In this document: piece by piece, positions 37,836 to 46,356 of the stretch
Layout of the letters: each line of letters opens with the position of its first letter
Position numbering within the stretch: the first letter of the stretch is position 1
NCBI GenBank assembly: GCA_963805505.1
Contig: CAWDUP010000007.1
Location: 620,001 to 684,000 of the forward strand
Source: JANPBY01 sp963805505
Lineage (GTDB): Bacteria > Actinomycetota > Actinomycetes > DATJPE01
Direction: 5' to 3'
DNA: 64,000 nt
Made by a program: the position numbers and the translations under genes
The notes under the pieces: generated by a model
The model's database searches: none
Seen by the model: the letters and a program-made list of their open reading frames with translations, nothing else
What the model was told of the DNA's origin: nothing

Positions 37836-38768
37836 TCATTCGGCGTCGGAGACGAGGGTCAGCGCCGAACTGAGGTCGATGGGGTAGTCAGAGACGAAGG
37901 CCATGCGTTGGCCCGTGCTGGGATGGTCGAAGGACAACCGATGCGCGTGCAGCCACTGCCGGGACAGGCCGAGCTTGGCCGCCAGGCTCGGGTCTGCCCC
38001 GTACGTCAGATCACCCACACACGGGTGACGCAAGGCGCTCAGATGTACTCGGATCTGATGCGTACGGCCGGTCTCGAGGCGGACTTCCAACAGCGATGCT
38101 GAGCGAAATGCCTCGAGGGTCTCGTAGTGCGTGATGCTGGGTTTTCCACCTGCCACGACGGCCCAACGCCAGTCATGGGTCGGGTGCCGGGCGATCGGTG
38201 CCTCCACGGTTCCGCGCAACGGATCGAGATGCCCTTGAGCCAAGGCGTGATAGACCTTCTCGACGGCTCGTTGCTTGAACGCACGCTTCAGCACCGTGTA
38301 GGCGAGCTCGGACTTTGCGACGACCATGAGGCCGCTGGTCCCGACGTCGAGGCGGTGCACGATGCCCTGACGTTCGGCGGCCCCCGACGTCGAGACGCGA
38401 TAGCCTGCGGCTGCCAGCCCGCCAACCACCGTTAGGCCAGACCATCCCGGGCTGGGGTGGGCGGCCACGCCTGGTGGTTTGTCCACGACGACGATGTCAT
38501 CGTCGTCGTGGACCACGAGCAGACCCGGCACGGGCTCTTCCGCTATCTCCGAGGATGCTCGCGGCGCCGAAGGCAGCTCGACTTCGAGCCAGGAGCCGGA
38601 GACAACACGGTCGCTCTTGCGCGCCGGTGTCCCGTCGATCGACACCTTGCCTGACGAGGCCAGGTCTGCGGCCTGGGTACGCGACACACCGAAAAGCCGA
38701 GCCAGCGCCGAGTCGACACGCTCTCCTTCTAGGCCTTCGGGGACCGACAGGCCCCGAGACTCACCCAT
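37836..38768 (-). CDS. rluD: 23S rRNA pseudouridine synthase (RluD family)
   Basis: 310 aa. An N-terminal S4 RNA-binding domain (GERVDSALARLFGVSRTQAADLASSGKVSIDG) precedes the catalytic domain with HRLDVGTSGL, which holds the catalytic aspartate. VDKPPGVAAHP and RTHQIRVHLSALRHPCVGD are also present. It probably modifies 23S rRNA helix 69. ATG lies inside the end of lspA (8-bp overlap). Confidence 0.92.
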   Translation of the reverse strand: MGESRGLSVPEGLEGERVDSALARLFGVSRTQAADLASSGKVSIDGTPARKSDRVVSGSWLEVELPSAPRASSEIAEEPVPGLLVVHDDDDIVVVDKPPGVAAHPSPGWSGLTVVGGLAAAGYRVSTSGAAERQGIVHRLDVGTSGLMVVAKSELAYTVLKRAFKQRAVEKVYHALAQGHLDPLRGTVEAPIARHPTHDWRWAVVAGGKPSITHYETLEAFRSASLLEVRLETGRTHQIRVHLSALRHPCVGDLTYGADPSLAAKLGLSRQWLHAHRLSFDHPSTGQRMAFVSDYPIDLSSALTLVSDAE

Positions 38769-39351
38769 CGCGGTCGGCCGACGAAGCAGAGTCCTCACCG
38801 TCGTAACGACCCCTGGACTCTGCGGCATCGTGTCGGGCAGCCCATCCCTGACGGCGTCCATCGAGCTCGAACCCAAGCACCGAGAGCACGACTATGCCCG
38901 TCACCGACCCGACGATGGCGGCATCCGCGAGGTTGAACACTGGCCACTGGGGCCACTCGATCCAGTCGACCACGTGCCCGCGGAAGAACCCCGGAGCCCG
39001 AAAGATCCGATCGATCAGGTTTCCGATGGCTCCGCCCAGCAGACCACCGAGGCAGATGGCCCAGGGCACGGACCTCAGCCGGCGGGCGGTGCGCAAGATG
39101 ACGATCGTGACGACGGCTGCCACACCCGTGAAGATCCAGGTGGCCCCGGTCCCGATGCTGAAGGCTGCCCCGGGATTTCGGGTGTAGGTGATCGTCACCA
39201 GGCCGCCGAGCAACTCGATGGGGGCGTGTCCAGGCATCACGGCGACGATGATCGACTTGGTGACAGCGTCGAGCAGGACCACGGTGACGGCCACGCCGAG
39301 AAGTAGGGCCGTGGTCCGGCGGGTGGAGCTGTTGGGCTCGGCGTCGCTCAG
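38761..39351 (-). CDS. lspA: Signal peptidase II (lipoprotein signal peptidase)
   Basis: Cuts prolipoprotein signal peptides before the modified cysteine. Catalytic aspartates are in GNLIDRIFR and VFNLADAAI, with four membrane helices. The start is unusual: no ATG, GTG or TTG lies at a sensible place behind a ribosome binding site. AGGAGG is followed seven bases later by CTG, whose TG is shared with the TGA stop of the preceding gene (CTGA overlap). A GTG seven codons earlier (39372) is the conventional alternative. From CTG the protein is 196 aa. Confidence 0.9.
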   Translation of the reverse strand: MSDAEPNSSTRRTTALLLGVAVTVVLLDAVTKSIIVAVMPGHAPIELLGGLVTITYTRNPGAAFSIGTGATWIFTGVAAVVTIVILRTARRLRSVPWAICLGGLLGGAIGNLIDRIFRAPGFFRGHVVDWIEWPQWPVFNLADAAIVGSVTGIVVLSVLGFELDGRRQGWAARHDAAESRGRYDGEDSASSADRDG

Positions 39352-40222
39352 CGACGCTCCTCCTTCTGCTTGCACGGCAGGCACAGGGTCGCACGCGGGA
39401 ACACCTGAAGCCGAGCCTTGCCTATCGGATTGCCGCAAGACTCGCAGACACCATACGTGCCGTCGTCGAGGCGCCGCAGCGCTCGTTCGGTCTGCTCGAT
39501 CATGTCTCGAGCGTTGTTCGCCAAAGACATCTCGTGCTCACGCTCAAAGGTCTTGGTCCCCGCGTCGGCCTGATCGTCGCCCGCCCCGTCGCCGGAGTCG
39601 CGCAACAGATCGGCCAGACCCTCCTCGGCCGAGGCGATCTCACCCCGGAGGCGCTCGAGGTCAGCCTCGAGCTCGGCACGGACGCCGCGCAGCTCCTTGG
39701 CAGTCCACGGGCTCTCATCGGCACGAACAACGAGCCGTGCGGCCTTCTTCGCGGGAGCCTTCTTCGCGGGAGCCTTCTTCGCGGGAGCCTTCTTCGCGGG
39801 AGCCTTCTTCGCGGGAGCCTTCTTCGCGGGAGCCTTCTTCGCGGGAGCCTTCTTCGCGGGAGCCTTCTTCGCGGGAGCCTTCTTCGCGGGAGCCTTCTTC
39901 GCGGGAGCCTTCTTCGCGGGAGCCTTCTTCGCGGGAGCCTTCTTCGCGGGAGCCTTCTTCGCGGGAGCCTTCTTCGCAGGAGCCTTCTTCGCAGGAGCCT
40001 TCTTCGCAGGGGCCTTCTTCGCGGGAGCCTTCTTCGCGGGGCCTTCTTCGCAGGGGCCTTCTTCGCGGGAGCCTTCTTCGCAGGGGCCTTCTTCGCGGGA
40101 GCCTTCTTCGCCGTCGTGACTGGCGCGCTCGCCACCTTCTTCGCGGTTCGGGACGTCGCACTCACCACTGACGAACCAGCTCCCACCGTCTCCTGGACGG
40201 CGGCGCTGCGACGCTTAGCCAT
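39348..40222 (-). CDS. TraR/DksA-family zinc-finger protein, frameshifted in a lysine-rich repeat
   Basis: C-terminal DksA/TraR C4 zinc finger (CESCGNPIGKARLQVFPRATLCLPC) after a coiled-coil helix, preceded by a long KKAPA repeat like histone H1 or HupB tails. The N-terminal part (from MAKRRSAAV) and the zinc finger are in different frames. One 15-bp repeat unit at 40036-40049 has only 14 bp; adding one base gives one frame of 291 aa. As written, the first frame runs into Arg-rich sequence and stops at 39500. It may be a sequencing error, a slipped (off) allele or a real pseudogene. DksA-like proteins bind RNA polymerase; the repeat probably binds nucleic acid. Confidence 0.8.
39751..40109 (-). 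repeat. 24-copy 15-bp tandem repeat coding for KKAPA
   Basis: Units gcgggagccttcttc on the plus strand. The first 15 copies (39751-39975) are identical. Variants (gcagg and ggggcc forms) cluster at 39976-40109, and the unit at 40036-40049 is one base short. Confidence 0.95.
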
Positions 40223-40350
40223 GCTCTGACCCCGATCCGTACGTAGGTCCCGCGGTCCACGGAGGATAGGTGCCGCGCGACGCGTCATCAAACAGGCGCG
40301 CCGCAGGCCATGGAGCTATCTAGCGTTCCGACCGTGCCCTCCCGACTGGC

Positions 40351-40356
40351 TAGCAT
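40351..40356 (+). promoter_or_regulatory. Leaderless -10 box for the flavoprotein gene
   Basis: TAGCAT, spacer CGCGTC (6 nt), GTG at 40363. Confidence 0.5.
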
Positions 40357-40362
40357 CGCGTC

Positions 40363-41505
40363 GTGCCCACGCGCGTGCTCGTCCTCGGCGCAGGTTTCGG
40401 TGGTCTCGAGGTGGCCACCACAGTGGCCGCCGCGTGCCCCGATTCGGCGCGCGTCACCCTCATCGACCACGCCGCCGGGTTCGTCTTCGGCTTCAGCAAG
40501 CTGGATGTCATGTTTGGGCGGCACACGGCCGCCGAGAGCGTCCACTCCTATTCCGGTCTCAGTGACCTGGGGATCACTTTCGTGGCAGGCTCCGTGAGCG
40601 CGATCGACCCCGGTGAACGCCGCGTAGAGACGTCCGTCGGCACCTTCGAAGGCGATGTCCTCGTCGTCGCCCTCGGCGCGGACCTCGACCCCGCCGCCAC
40701 GCCTGGCCTGGTGGAAGGCGGCCACGAGTTCTACACCGTGTCCGGCGCCTTCGCCCTCCGCGAGGTGATCCGGGACTTCCCGGGCGGACGCGTTGTGGTC
40801 GGCGTCACATCGACTCCCTTCAAGTGCCCGCCCGCGCCGAGTGAGTGCGCCTTGCTGATGCATGAGTACCTGACGGGGCGTGGAGTGCGCGGCGCCTCGG
40901 AGATCTCTTTGGTCATGCCCTTCGGCAGCCCCATCCCGCCCTCCCCACAAGCCTCGGCAGCCGTGCTCGAAGCCTTCGCGGAGCGAGGCATCGACTGGTG
41001 TCCCGGCGTCCTGGTCACAGCTCTCGACCCTCAGCAACGAACGCTGCTGCTGAGCGACGGCACGACGAAGCCGTACGACCTGTTCCTCGGCGTCCCCGTG
41101 CACCGAGCACCCCAGGTCGTGCTCGACTCGGGCATGACTCAGGAGGGGTGGATCCCGGTGGATCCCACGACGCTGGAGACCGCCTACCCGGGTGTTTATG
41201 CGGTGGGAGACGTCACCAGTGTCGGCACCCCCAAGGCCGGCGTGTTCTCCGAAGGCCAGGCGGCTGTTGCGGCCGCCCGAATCATCTCGACCATCGAAGG
41301 CGTGCCGGCCACCGCAACCTACGACGGTCGAGGCATCTGCTACCTCGAGTTCGGAGGCGGCACGGTGGCCAAGGTCGACGTCACGTTCGCGCCTGGGCAG
41401 CGACCCACCGGGGACCTCGAAGGTCCGGCTACCAGCCTGGTTACGGACAAGTCTCAGTTCGAGAGCGATCGGCTCCGCCGCTGGTTTGCGTCGGCCGGAT
41501 CCTGA
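40363..41505 (+). CDS. FAD-dependent oxidoreductase (sulfide:quinone reductase-like)
   Basis: 380 aa. N-terminal FAD-binding GAGFGGLEVA, a second dinucleotide loop region around residues 150-180, and the C-terminal FAD contact YPGVYAVGDVTSVGTPKAGVF. The overall plan is that of SQR/NDH-2-like reductases. Cys153 in PFKCPPAPSEC resembles the SQR cysteine before the second domain; activity is unproven. GTG start, leaderless. It is divergent from the DksA-like gene. Confidence 0.85.
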   Translation: MPTRVLVLGAGFGGLEVATTVAAACPDSARVTLIDHAAGFVFGFSKLDVMFGRHTAAESVHSYSGLSDLGITFVAGSVSAIDPGERRVETSVGTFEGDVLVVALGADLDPAATPGLVEGGHEFYTVSGAFALREVIRDFPGGRVVVGVTSTPFKCPPAPSECALLMHEYLTGRGVRGASEISLVMPFGSPIPPSPQASAAVLEAFAERGIDWCPGVLVTALDPQQRTLLLSDGTTKPYDLFLGVPVHRAPQVVLDSGMTQEGWIPVDPTTLETAYPGVYAVGDVTSVGTPKAGVFSEGQAAVAAARIISTIEGVPATATYDGRGICYLEFGGGTVAKVDVTFAPGQRPTGDLEGPATSLVTDKSQFESDRLRRWFASAGS

Positions 41506-41569
41506 TCCTGGCCGGCACCTGGCAAGACACGCGTAGCAAATCTCGTTCGGTTGCCCGACCCCCGTCCCC

Positions 41570-41575
41570 TACGAT
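41570..41575 (+). promoter_or_regulatory. Candidate ileS -10 box
   Basis: TACGAT 282 bp upstream of the ileS ATG, just before the T-box leader. The remainder of the gap after the flavoprotein gene (41506-41569) shows nothing else I can name. Confidence 0.45.
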
Positions 41576-41581
41576 GAGGGC

Positions 41582-41851
41582 GACCAGCAAGACGCTGACG
41601 AGGACGCAACGTCTCGACCGCAGCCGCGAGCGACCTGGGGATGGTGTGAGCCCAGGGGCGTGCACCTGACGGACATCACCTCCGAGTCGTCGGAAGAACC
41701 GTCGAAAGCCATTCGGCGGCTAGAGCCGGCCGCTGGTCACCTCGAGAGGGCAGGTCCTTCACCGGCACCTGCCAAGGAGGGTGGTACCGCGGGAGTGCGG
41801 CAGTCGTCGCTCTCGTCCCTTCGCCGAACGCGCAGCGAAGGAGCCCTCCCG
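41582..41851 (+). promoter_or_regulatory. T-box riboswitch of ileS (translational type)
   Basis: Leader of about 270 nt. A stem I hairpin CCTGGG/CCCAGG (41634-41639 with 41651-41656) has a GATGGTGTGAG loop. The isoleucine specifier ATC is at 41675-41677 (GGACATCACCTC). The T-box bulge TGGTACCGCGGG (41782-41793) sits in a helix closed by CTGCC (41769-41773) and GGCAG (41799-41803). A sequestering hairpin CCTTCGC/GCGAAGG (41818-41824 with 41835-41841) covers the ribosome binding site AAGGAG (41838-41843). There is no T-run terminator. Uncharged tRNA(Ile) would open the site. Confidence 0.9.
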
Positions 41852-44800
41852 ATGGGGACTTACCGACCAGTTCCGGCGCAGGTCGACCTCCCGGCCCTCG
41901 AACGCGACCTGCTCGCGACCTGGCGCGCAGATGACGTCTTCTCGCGCAGCCTCGCCGCCACCGAAGGTGGGCCGTCCTGGGTCTTCTACGAAGGCCCACC
42001 GACAGCCAACGGGCTGCCCGGCACGCACCATGTCGAGGCTCGCGCCTTCAAGGACGTCTTTCCCCGCTATCGCACCATGAAGGGCTATCACGTCCCGCGC
42101 AAGGCTGGGTGGGACTGCCATGGACTGCCGGTGGAGATCGCCGTCGAGAAGGAGCTCGGCTTCTCCGGCAAGGGAGACATCGAGGCGTACGGCGTGGCCG
42201 AGTTCAACGCACGCTGCCGCAGCTCGGTCAAGCGGCACGTCGGAGCCTTCGAGGAGATGACGGAACGGATGGGCTACTGGGTCGACATGAGCCAGGCCTA
42301 TTGGTCCATGAACCCCAGCTACGTCGAGTCGGTGTGGTGGTCGCTCAAGCAGATCTGGGACAAGGGACTGCTCGTGCAGGACCACCGGGTAACGCCCTAT
42401 TGCCCTCGCTGCGGCACCGGGCTGTCCGACCATGAGCTGGCACAGGGCTACGAGACCGTGGCCGACCCCTCCGTCTATGTGCGATTCCCCTTGACCGGTG
42501 GCCCACTTGCCGGTGCGGCCGACCTTCTGGTCTGGACGACGACCCCGTGGACGTTGGTGTCCAACACCGCGGTCGCAGCACACCCCGACGTGACCTATGT
42601 CCTCGTGCGGACGGTCGAGGGCGACCCTGTCGTGGTTGCCGAGGAGTTGCTGGGTCAGATTCCCGGCCTTGAGGAAGGAACCATCGAACGACGCTTTCGC
42701 GGCCAGGAGATGGAGCGGTGGAGCTATAAAAGGCCGTTCGACCTGGTCGAGATCCCGGACGCCCACTACGTGGTCAACGACACCTATGTGACCACCGAGG
42801 ACGGCACCGGGTTGGTCCACCAGTCGCCCGCCTTTGGCGCTGACGACTTGCGGGTCTGCAAGGCGTACGGCCTGCCGGTCGTCAACCCGGTGCGACCCGA
42901 CGGGACCTTCGACCCCGATGTGCCCCTCATCGGCGGGCAGTTCTTCAAGCACGCCGACGCCGATCTCGTGCGCGACCTCGAGGCTCGCGGTCTCATGTAC
43001 TTGCACGTGCCCTATGAGCACGCATATCCGCACTGCTGGCGCTGTCACACCCCACTCATCTACTACGCGCAGCCGTCGTGGTACGTCCGCACCACCGCGA
43101 TCAAGGACGCATTGCTGAGGGAGAACGAAGCCACCAACTGGTACCCCGACAACGTCAAATGGGGCCGGTACGGAGACTGGCTGCGCAACAACGTCGACTG
43201 GGCGCTTTCCCGGAGCCGGTTCTGGGGCACGCCCCTTCCCATCTGGGTCAATGACGCCGATGCCTCGGACCTGGTCTGCGTAGGGTCTCTGGCCGAGCTG
43301 TCCGAGCTCACCGGCACTGATCTGTCCACTCTCGACCCTCACCGGCCCTACGTCGACGACGTGACCTTCACACGCGAGGGCGTGGAGGGGGTCTATCGGC
43401 GGGTGCCCGAGGTCATCGACGTCTGGTACGACTCCGGCGCGATGCCGTTCGCTCAGTGGGGCTACCCGCACGCCGCAGGATCACAGGAGCAGTTCGAGGG
43501 AACCTATCCGGCGCAGTACATCTGTGAGGCGCTGGACCAGACGCGCGGGTGGTTCTACTCGTTGATGGCCGTGGGCACCATGGTCTTCGACGCCAGCTCC
43601 TACGAGAACGTCCTGTGCCTAGGCTTGATCCTGGCCGAGGACGGCCGCCGGATGAGCAAGCACCTCGGCAACATCCTGGAACCGATCCCGCTCATGGACG
43701 AGCACGGCGCCGACGCCTTGCGGTGGTTCATGCTGGCCAGCGGGTCGCCGTGGCAACCTCGCAAGGTCGGTCATGCTGGGCTCCAGGAGGTGGTGCGCAA
43801 GGTCCTGCTCACCTACTGGAACACCGCTTCCTTTCAATCACTGTACGGCCGCGCGGCGGGATTCGACCCGGCCTCCACGCCGGCACCCCAGGTCGCTGAC
43901 CGCCCGGTACTCGACCGCTGGGCGCTGTCAGAAGCGCACCAGCTGGTCCAGACCGTCGACGACGCACTCTCCGACTTCGACACCCCGCGGGCGGGCCGGG
44001 CCATCGCGGCCTACCTCGACGATCTGTCCAACTGGTACGTCCGCCGATCGCGGAGGCGTTTCTGGGACGGTGACGCCGCCGCCCTCACGACCCTGCACGA
44101 GTGTCTTCGGCTCACGACGCTGGTGATGGCTCCGCTCGTGCCATTCGTGACCGACCGCGTCTGGCGCGACCTGTTCGCCACATCGGTCGACGACGCGCCG
44201 GACTCGGTCCATCTGGCCCGCTGGCCGGTCGCGGACAGCTCCCTCATCGATGGGCAGCTCGCCGAGGACGTGGGGTTGGTCCGTCGACTGGTCGAGCTGG
44301 GCCGGGCCGCCCGGGCCGATGCCAAGGCCCGGACCCGGCAGCCGCTCCAGCGCGCCCTCGTGGGAGCACCCGGTTGGGAGGGGCTGTCCCCCGACCTTCG
44401 TGCGCATGTCGCTGACGAGCTCAATGTGCTCGAGGTCGCTTCCCTGGGCGAGGCCGCCGGCGACCTGGTCGATCACAGCGCCAAGGCGAACTTCCGCTCG
44501 CTGGGTCGGCGATTCGGGAAGGACACCCCACGCGTGGCCGAAGCCATCGCTTCGACGGATGCCCGCACTCTTGCGACGGCTCTGCGAAACGGTGCGGCAA
44601 CCGTCGCCGTCACCGGGCTGGGGGAGGTCAGCGTGGATCCCGAGGACGTGATCATCACCGAGACCCCGCGAGAGGGCTGGGCTGTGGCTCGCCTGGGCGA
44701 GACGGTGGCCCTCGATCTCCACCTCACTCCCGAGCTGATCCGGGCGGGACTTGCCCGCGAAGCGGTCCGCATGGTCCAGGAGGCTCGCAAGAGCAGTGGT

Positions 44801-44995
44801 TTCGACGTGTCCGACCGCATCACGGTGCGATGGGCGGCCACCGGCGATGTCGCCGACGCGCTGCAGGAGCATGCCGACCTGCTGGCTTCGGAGGTCCTCG
44901 CCATCGACGTGCACCGGGTCGCGGCGGCTGAGCTCGGACCGGAGGCGTTTGCCGACCACGACCTCGGGCTGAGCATCGGGCTGGAACGCGTCTGA
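41852..44995 (+). CDS. ileS: Isoleucyl-tRNA synthetase
   Basis: Class Ia aminoacyl-tRNA synthetase charging tRNA(Ile); 1047 aa. HIGH-like motif in ANGLPGTHH (residues 52-60), the KMSKS-like RMSKHLGN at about 600-607, CP1 editing domain with TTTPWTLVSNTAVA, then a C-terminal anticodon-binding domain and zinc region. This is the long, eukaryote-like IleS type common in actinobacteria. The ATG lies eight bases after AAGGAG, the site controlled by the T-box; the frame remains open through the leader but that part is not protein-like. Confidence 0.97.
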   Translation: MGTYRPVPAQVDLPALERDLLATWRADDVFSRSLAATEGGPSWVFYEGPPTANGLPGTHHVEARAFKDVFPRYRTMKGYHVPRKAGWDCHGLPVEIAVEKELGFSGKGDIEAYGVAEFNARCRSSVKRHVGAFEEMTERMGYWVDMSQAYWSMNPSYVESVWWSLKQIWDKGLLVQDHRVTPYCPRCGTGLSDHELAQGYETVADPSVYVRFPLTGGPLAGAADLLVWTTTPWTLVSNTAVAAHPDVTYVLVRTVEGDPVVVAEELLGQIPGLEEGTIERRFRGQEMERWSYKRPFDLVEIPDAHYVVNDTYVTTEDGTGLVHQSPAFGADDLRVCKAYGLPVVNPVRPDGTFDPDVPLIGGQFFKHADADLVRDLEARGLMYLHVPYEHAYPHCWRCHTPLIYYAQPSWYVRTTAIKDALLRENEATNWYPDNVKWGRYGDWLRNNVDWALSRSRFWGTPLPIWVNDADASDLVCVGSLAELSELTGTDLSTLDPHRPYVDDVTFTREGVEGVYRRVPEVIDVWYDSGAMPFAQWGYPHAAGSQEQFEGTYPAQYICEALDQTRGWFYSLMAVGTMVFDASSYENVLCLGLILAEDGRRMSKHLGNILEPIPLMDEHGADALRWFMLASGSPWQPRKVGHAGLQEVVRKVLLTYWNTASFQSLYGRAAGFDPASTPAPQVADRPVLDRWALSEAHQLVQTVDDALSDFDTPRAGRAIAAYLDDLSNWYVRRSRRRFWDGDAAALTTLHECLRLTTLVMAPLVPFVTDRVWRDLFATSVDDAPDSVHLARWPVADSSLIDGQLAEDVGLVRRLVELGRAARADAKARTRQPLQRALVGAPGWEGLSPDLRAHVADELNVLEVASLGEAAGDLVDHSAKANFRSLGRRFGKDTPRVAEAIASTDARTLATALRNGAATVAVTGLGEVSVDPEDVIITETPREGWAVARLGETVALDLHLTPELIRAGLAREAVRMVQEARKSSGFDVSDRITVRWAATGDVADALQEHADLLASEVLAIDVHRVAAAELGPEAFADHDLGLSIGLERV

Positions 44996-45093
44996 CTCGG
45001 GGCTAAGGGTCGCCCTTCGCGGGGCCGATAGGAGTGATGAGGCCATACCCCCTCGGACGCCCCCTGGTGGCCGGCCGCAGACCGGAGGACCGA

Positions 45094-45561
45094 ATGACGC
45101 TCCACACCGTCCCCCTGGGGGGACCCGCCCTCACCGGGTTGCGCCTGCGCCCCAACGCGGTAGCCGTCCCGGCCCTGTCCAGCCATGTCCGGCCCGCGCT
45201 GGTCCTCGCCGAGAAGGAGAGCAGGGCACTCCTGGAGGCTGCGCGCACCCATGACGTGTCCAAGGGCGGCGTCTACTGCTCCTCTCCCATCGGCATCCAG
45301 ATCTGGGATCGCCCGTGGCTGTCTGCCGATGACTCCGGGGAGGCCGTCCAGCTGGGTTCGGTGGACTGGAGCTATGACAGCCCCGTGAAGCACTACGTGA
45401 CCATCTACCGGGCGATGGTGACCTCCGAAGGCGTCGCCGCTGGGGCGAGCACCCTGTCAGTCCTCACCGCGGTGCTCGGACTCACCGGCATCCCCGTCGA
45501 TGGCGACCGGGTCACCATGCCGGCCCCGCCGGCTCGCGACCCCTTCCGCCGGCCCGTCTGA
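45094..45561 (+). CDS. Hypothetical protein, 155 aa
   Basis: No family recognised. It has no signal peptide or membrane helix. It contains a hydrophobic/aromatic middle (VYCSSPIGIQIWDRPWL, SVDWSYDSPVKHYVTIYRAMV) and ends with a Pro/Arg-rich tail. ATG chosen because GGAGG lies five bases upstream; an earlier GTG/ATG pair at 45034/45037 lacks good spacing. Codon use looks like its neighbours. It follows ileS by about 100 bp, with a small AAGGG/CCCTT hairpin (45005-45017) between, and converges on divIVA. Confidence 0.7.
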   Translation: MTLHTVPLGGPALTGLRLRPNAVAVPALSSHVRPALVLAEKESRALLEAARTHDVSKGGVYCSSPIGIQIWDRPWLSADDSGEAVQLGSVDWSYDSPVKHYVTIYRAMVTSEGVAAGASTLSVLTAVLGLTGIPVDGDRVTMPAPPARDPFRRPV

Positions 45562-45623
45562 ACCTGCGTCGACCCGAACCTGCGTCGACCCGAACCTCAG
45601 TCGACCCGAACCTCAGTCGGCCT
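45560..45623. repeat. Four-copy 16-bp tandem repeat across the divIVA stop
   Basis: Units gaacctgcgtcgaccc (x2) and gaacctcagtcgaccc-like (x2) run from 45560 to 45623. The divIVA TGA (45613-45615) is in the last unit, so the repeat copies the stop-codon region and fills the gap to the convergent gene. Confidence 0.9.
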
Positions 45624-46356
45624 GAACCGGCGGCCCGCTCGGGGCGTCTGGTGCAGGAGCCGGAGCGAAGGGCCGACCCTGCTGTGGCGAGGGCTGCCCG
45701 GTGCCTTGGGTCGGCCCCTGCCCAGGAGCCTGGCCCTGCCCGGAGGGCTGGGCCGGCGCAGCGACCGGCGGGGCGCTGGCAGCTGCGGGTGAGCCTGCCG
45801 ACGGCGCGGCGGAGGGCGCCGAGGAGCCGCTCGGCCCGGCTGGGGCAACCTGAGGACCCTTGGCCTCCAAGTCGCGCAACTGACCCTCGAGGTAGGAACG
45901 CAGCCGGGTTCGGTACTCCTTCTCGAACGCACGCAGCTCCTCGACCTTGGCTTGCATGGTCGAGCGCTCGGACTCCAGGTCCCCCATCGTCCGCGCGTGG
46001 GCCGCGCGGGCGTCGGCGAGGATCCGATCCGCCTCCGCCTTCGCTCCGGCGACGTGCTCGTCGGCGGTCTTTTGCGCGAGCTCGAGCATCCGCACCGCAG
46101 AGTCAGACGGCGCGGCCGCCGCTGCGGTCGCGGGAGCGGCCGCGGCCGCTGGCACGGCGGACGGAGGAGCGGGCGCGGCCGGAGCAGCTGCCGCCGCTGT
46201 TGCTCGAGCCGTGAGGTCGTCAATCTCTCGGTGAAGGCGGCCCAGCTCGGCCTCGACCTCGTCGAGGAAGCCGTCGACCTCCTCCATGTTGTAGCCCTCA
46301 CGGAGCTTGACGGTCGTGAACTGCTTGTTGGCCACGTCCGAGGCGGTCAGCGGCAT
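45613..46356 (-). CDS. divIVA: Polar growth/septum protein DivIVA (Wag31)
   Basis: 247 aa. The N-terminal membrane-binding DivIVA domain (MPLTASDVANKQFTTVKLREGYNMEEVDGFLDEVEAELGRL) is typical. It is followed by an Ala/Pro-rich linker (residues 52-85), a coiled coil (about 86-165) and a Pro/Gln/Gly/Ala-rich tail. It recruits cell wall synthesis to poles and septa in actinobacteria. ATG with GGAG seven bases upstream. Downstream of yggT, in the usual actinobacterial order. Confidence 0.93.
   Translation of the reverse strand: MPLTASDVANKQFTTVKLREGYNMEEVDGFLDEVEAELGRLHREIDDLTARATAAAAAPAAPAPPSAVPAAAAAPATAAAAAPSDSAVRMLELAQKTADEHVAGAKAEADRILADARAAHARTMGDLESERSTMQAKVEELRAFEKEYRTRLRSYLEGQLRDLEAKGPQVAPAGPSGSSAPSAAPSAGSPAAASAPPVAAPAQPSGQGQAPGQGPTQGTGQPSPQQGRPFAPAPAPDAPSGPPVQAD

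Noticed and set aside
39751..40109. CRISPR-like array
   Set aside because: Uniform 15-bp units without spacers, coding in frame for KKAPA.
39188..40171. SREPS repeat frame on the plus strand
   Set aside because: Another shadow of the same 15-bp repeat.
39534..40229. Plus-strand repeats AFFAG and GSLLR in long open frames
   Set aside because: These are the reverse translations of the KKAPA tract of the DksA-like gene; no start signal or domain.
39500..40291. Arg-rich 263-aa frame RRRLP on the minus strand
   Set aside because: It is the out-of-frame continuation after the 14-bp unit, not a separate gene; kept only as the possible product of the frameshifted allele.
41759..43471. 570-aa open frame on the minus strand
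   Set aside because: Antisense to ileS; His/Val/Asp-rich composition of a shadow frame.
44996..45033. AAGGG/CCCTT hairpin after ileS as a terminator
   Set aside because: Only 5 bp with a 3-nt loop and no T-run; too weak to list.
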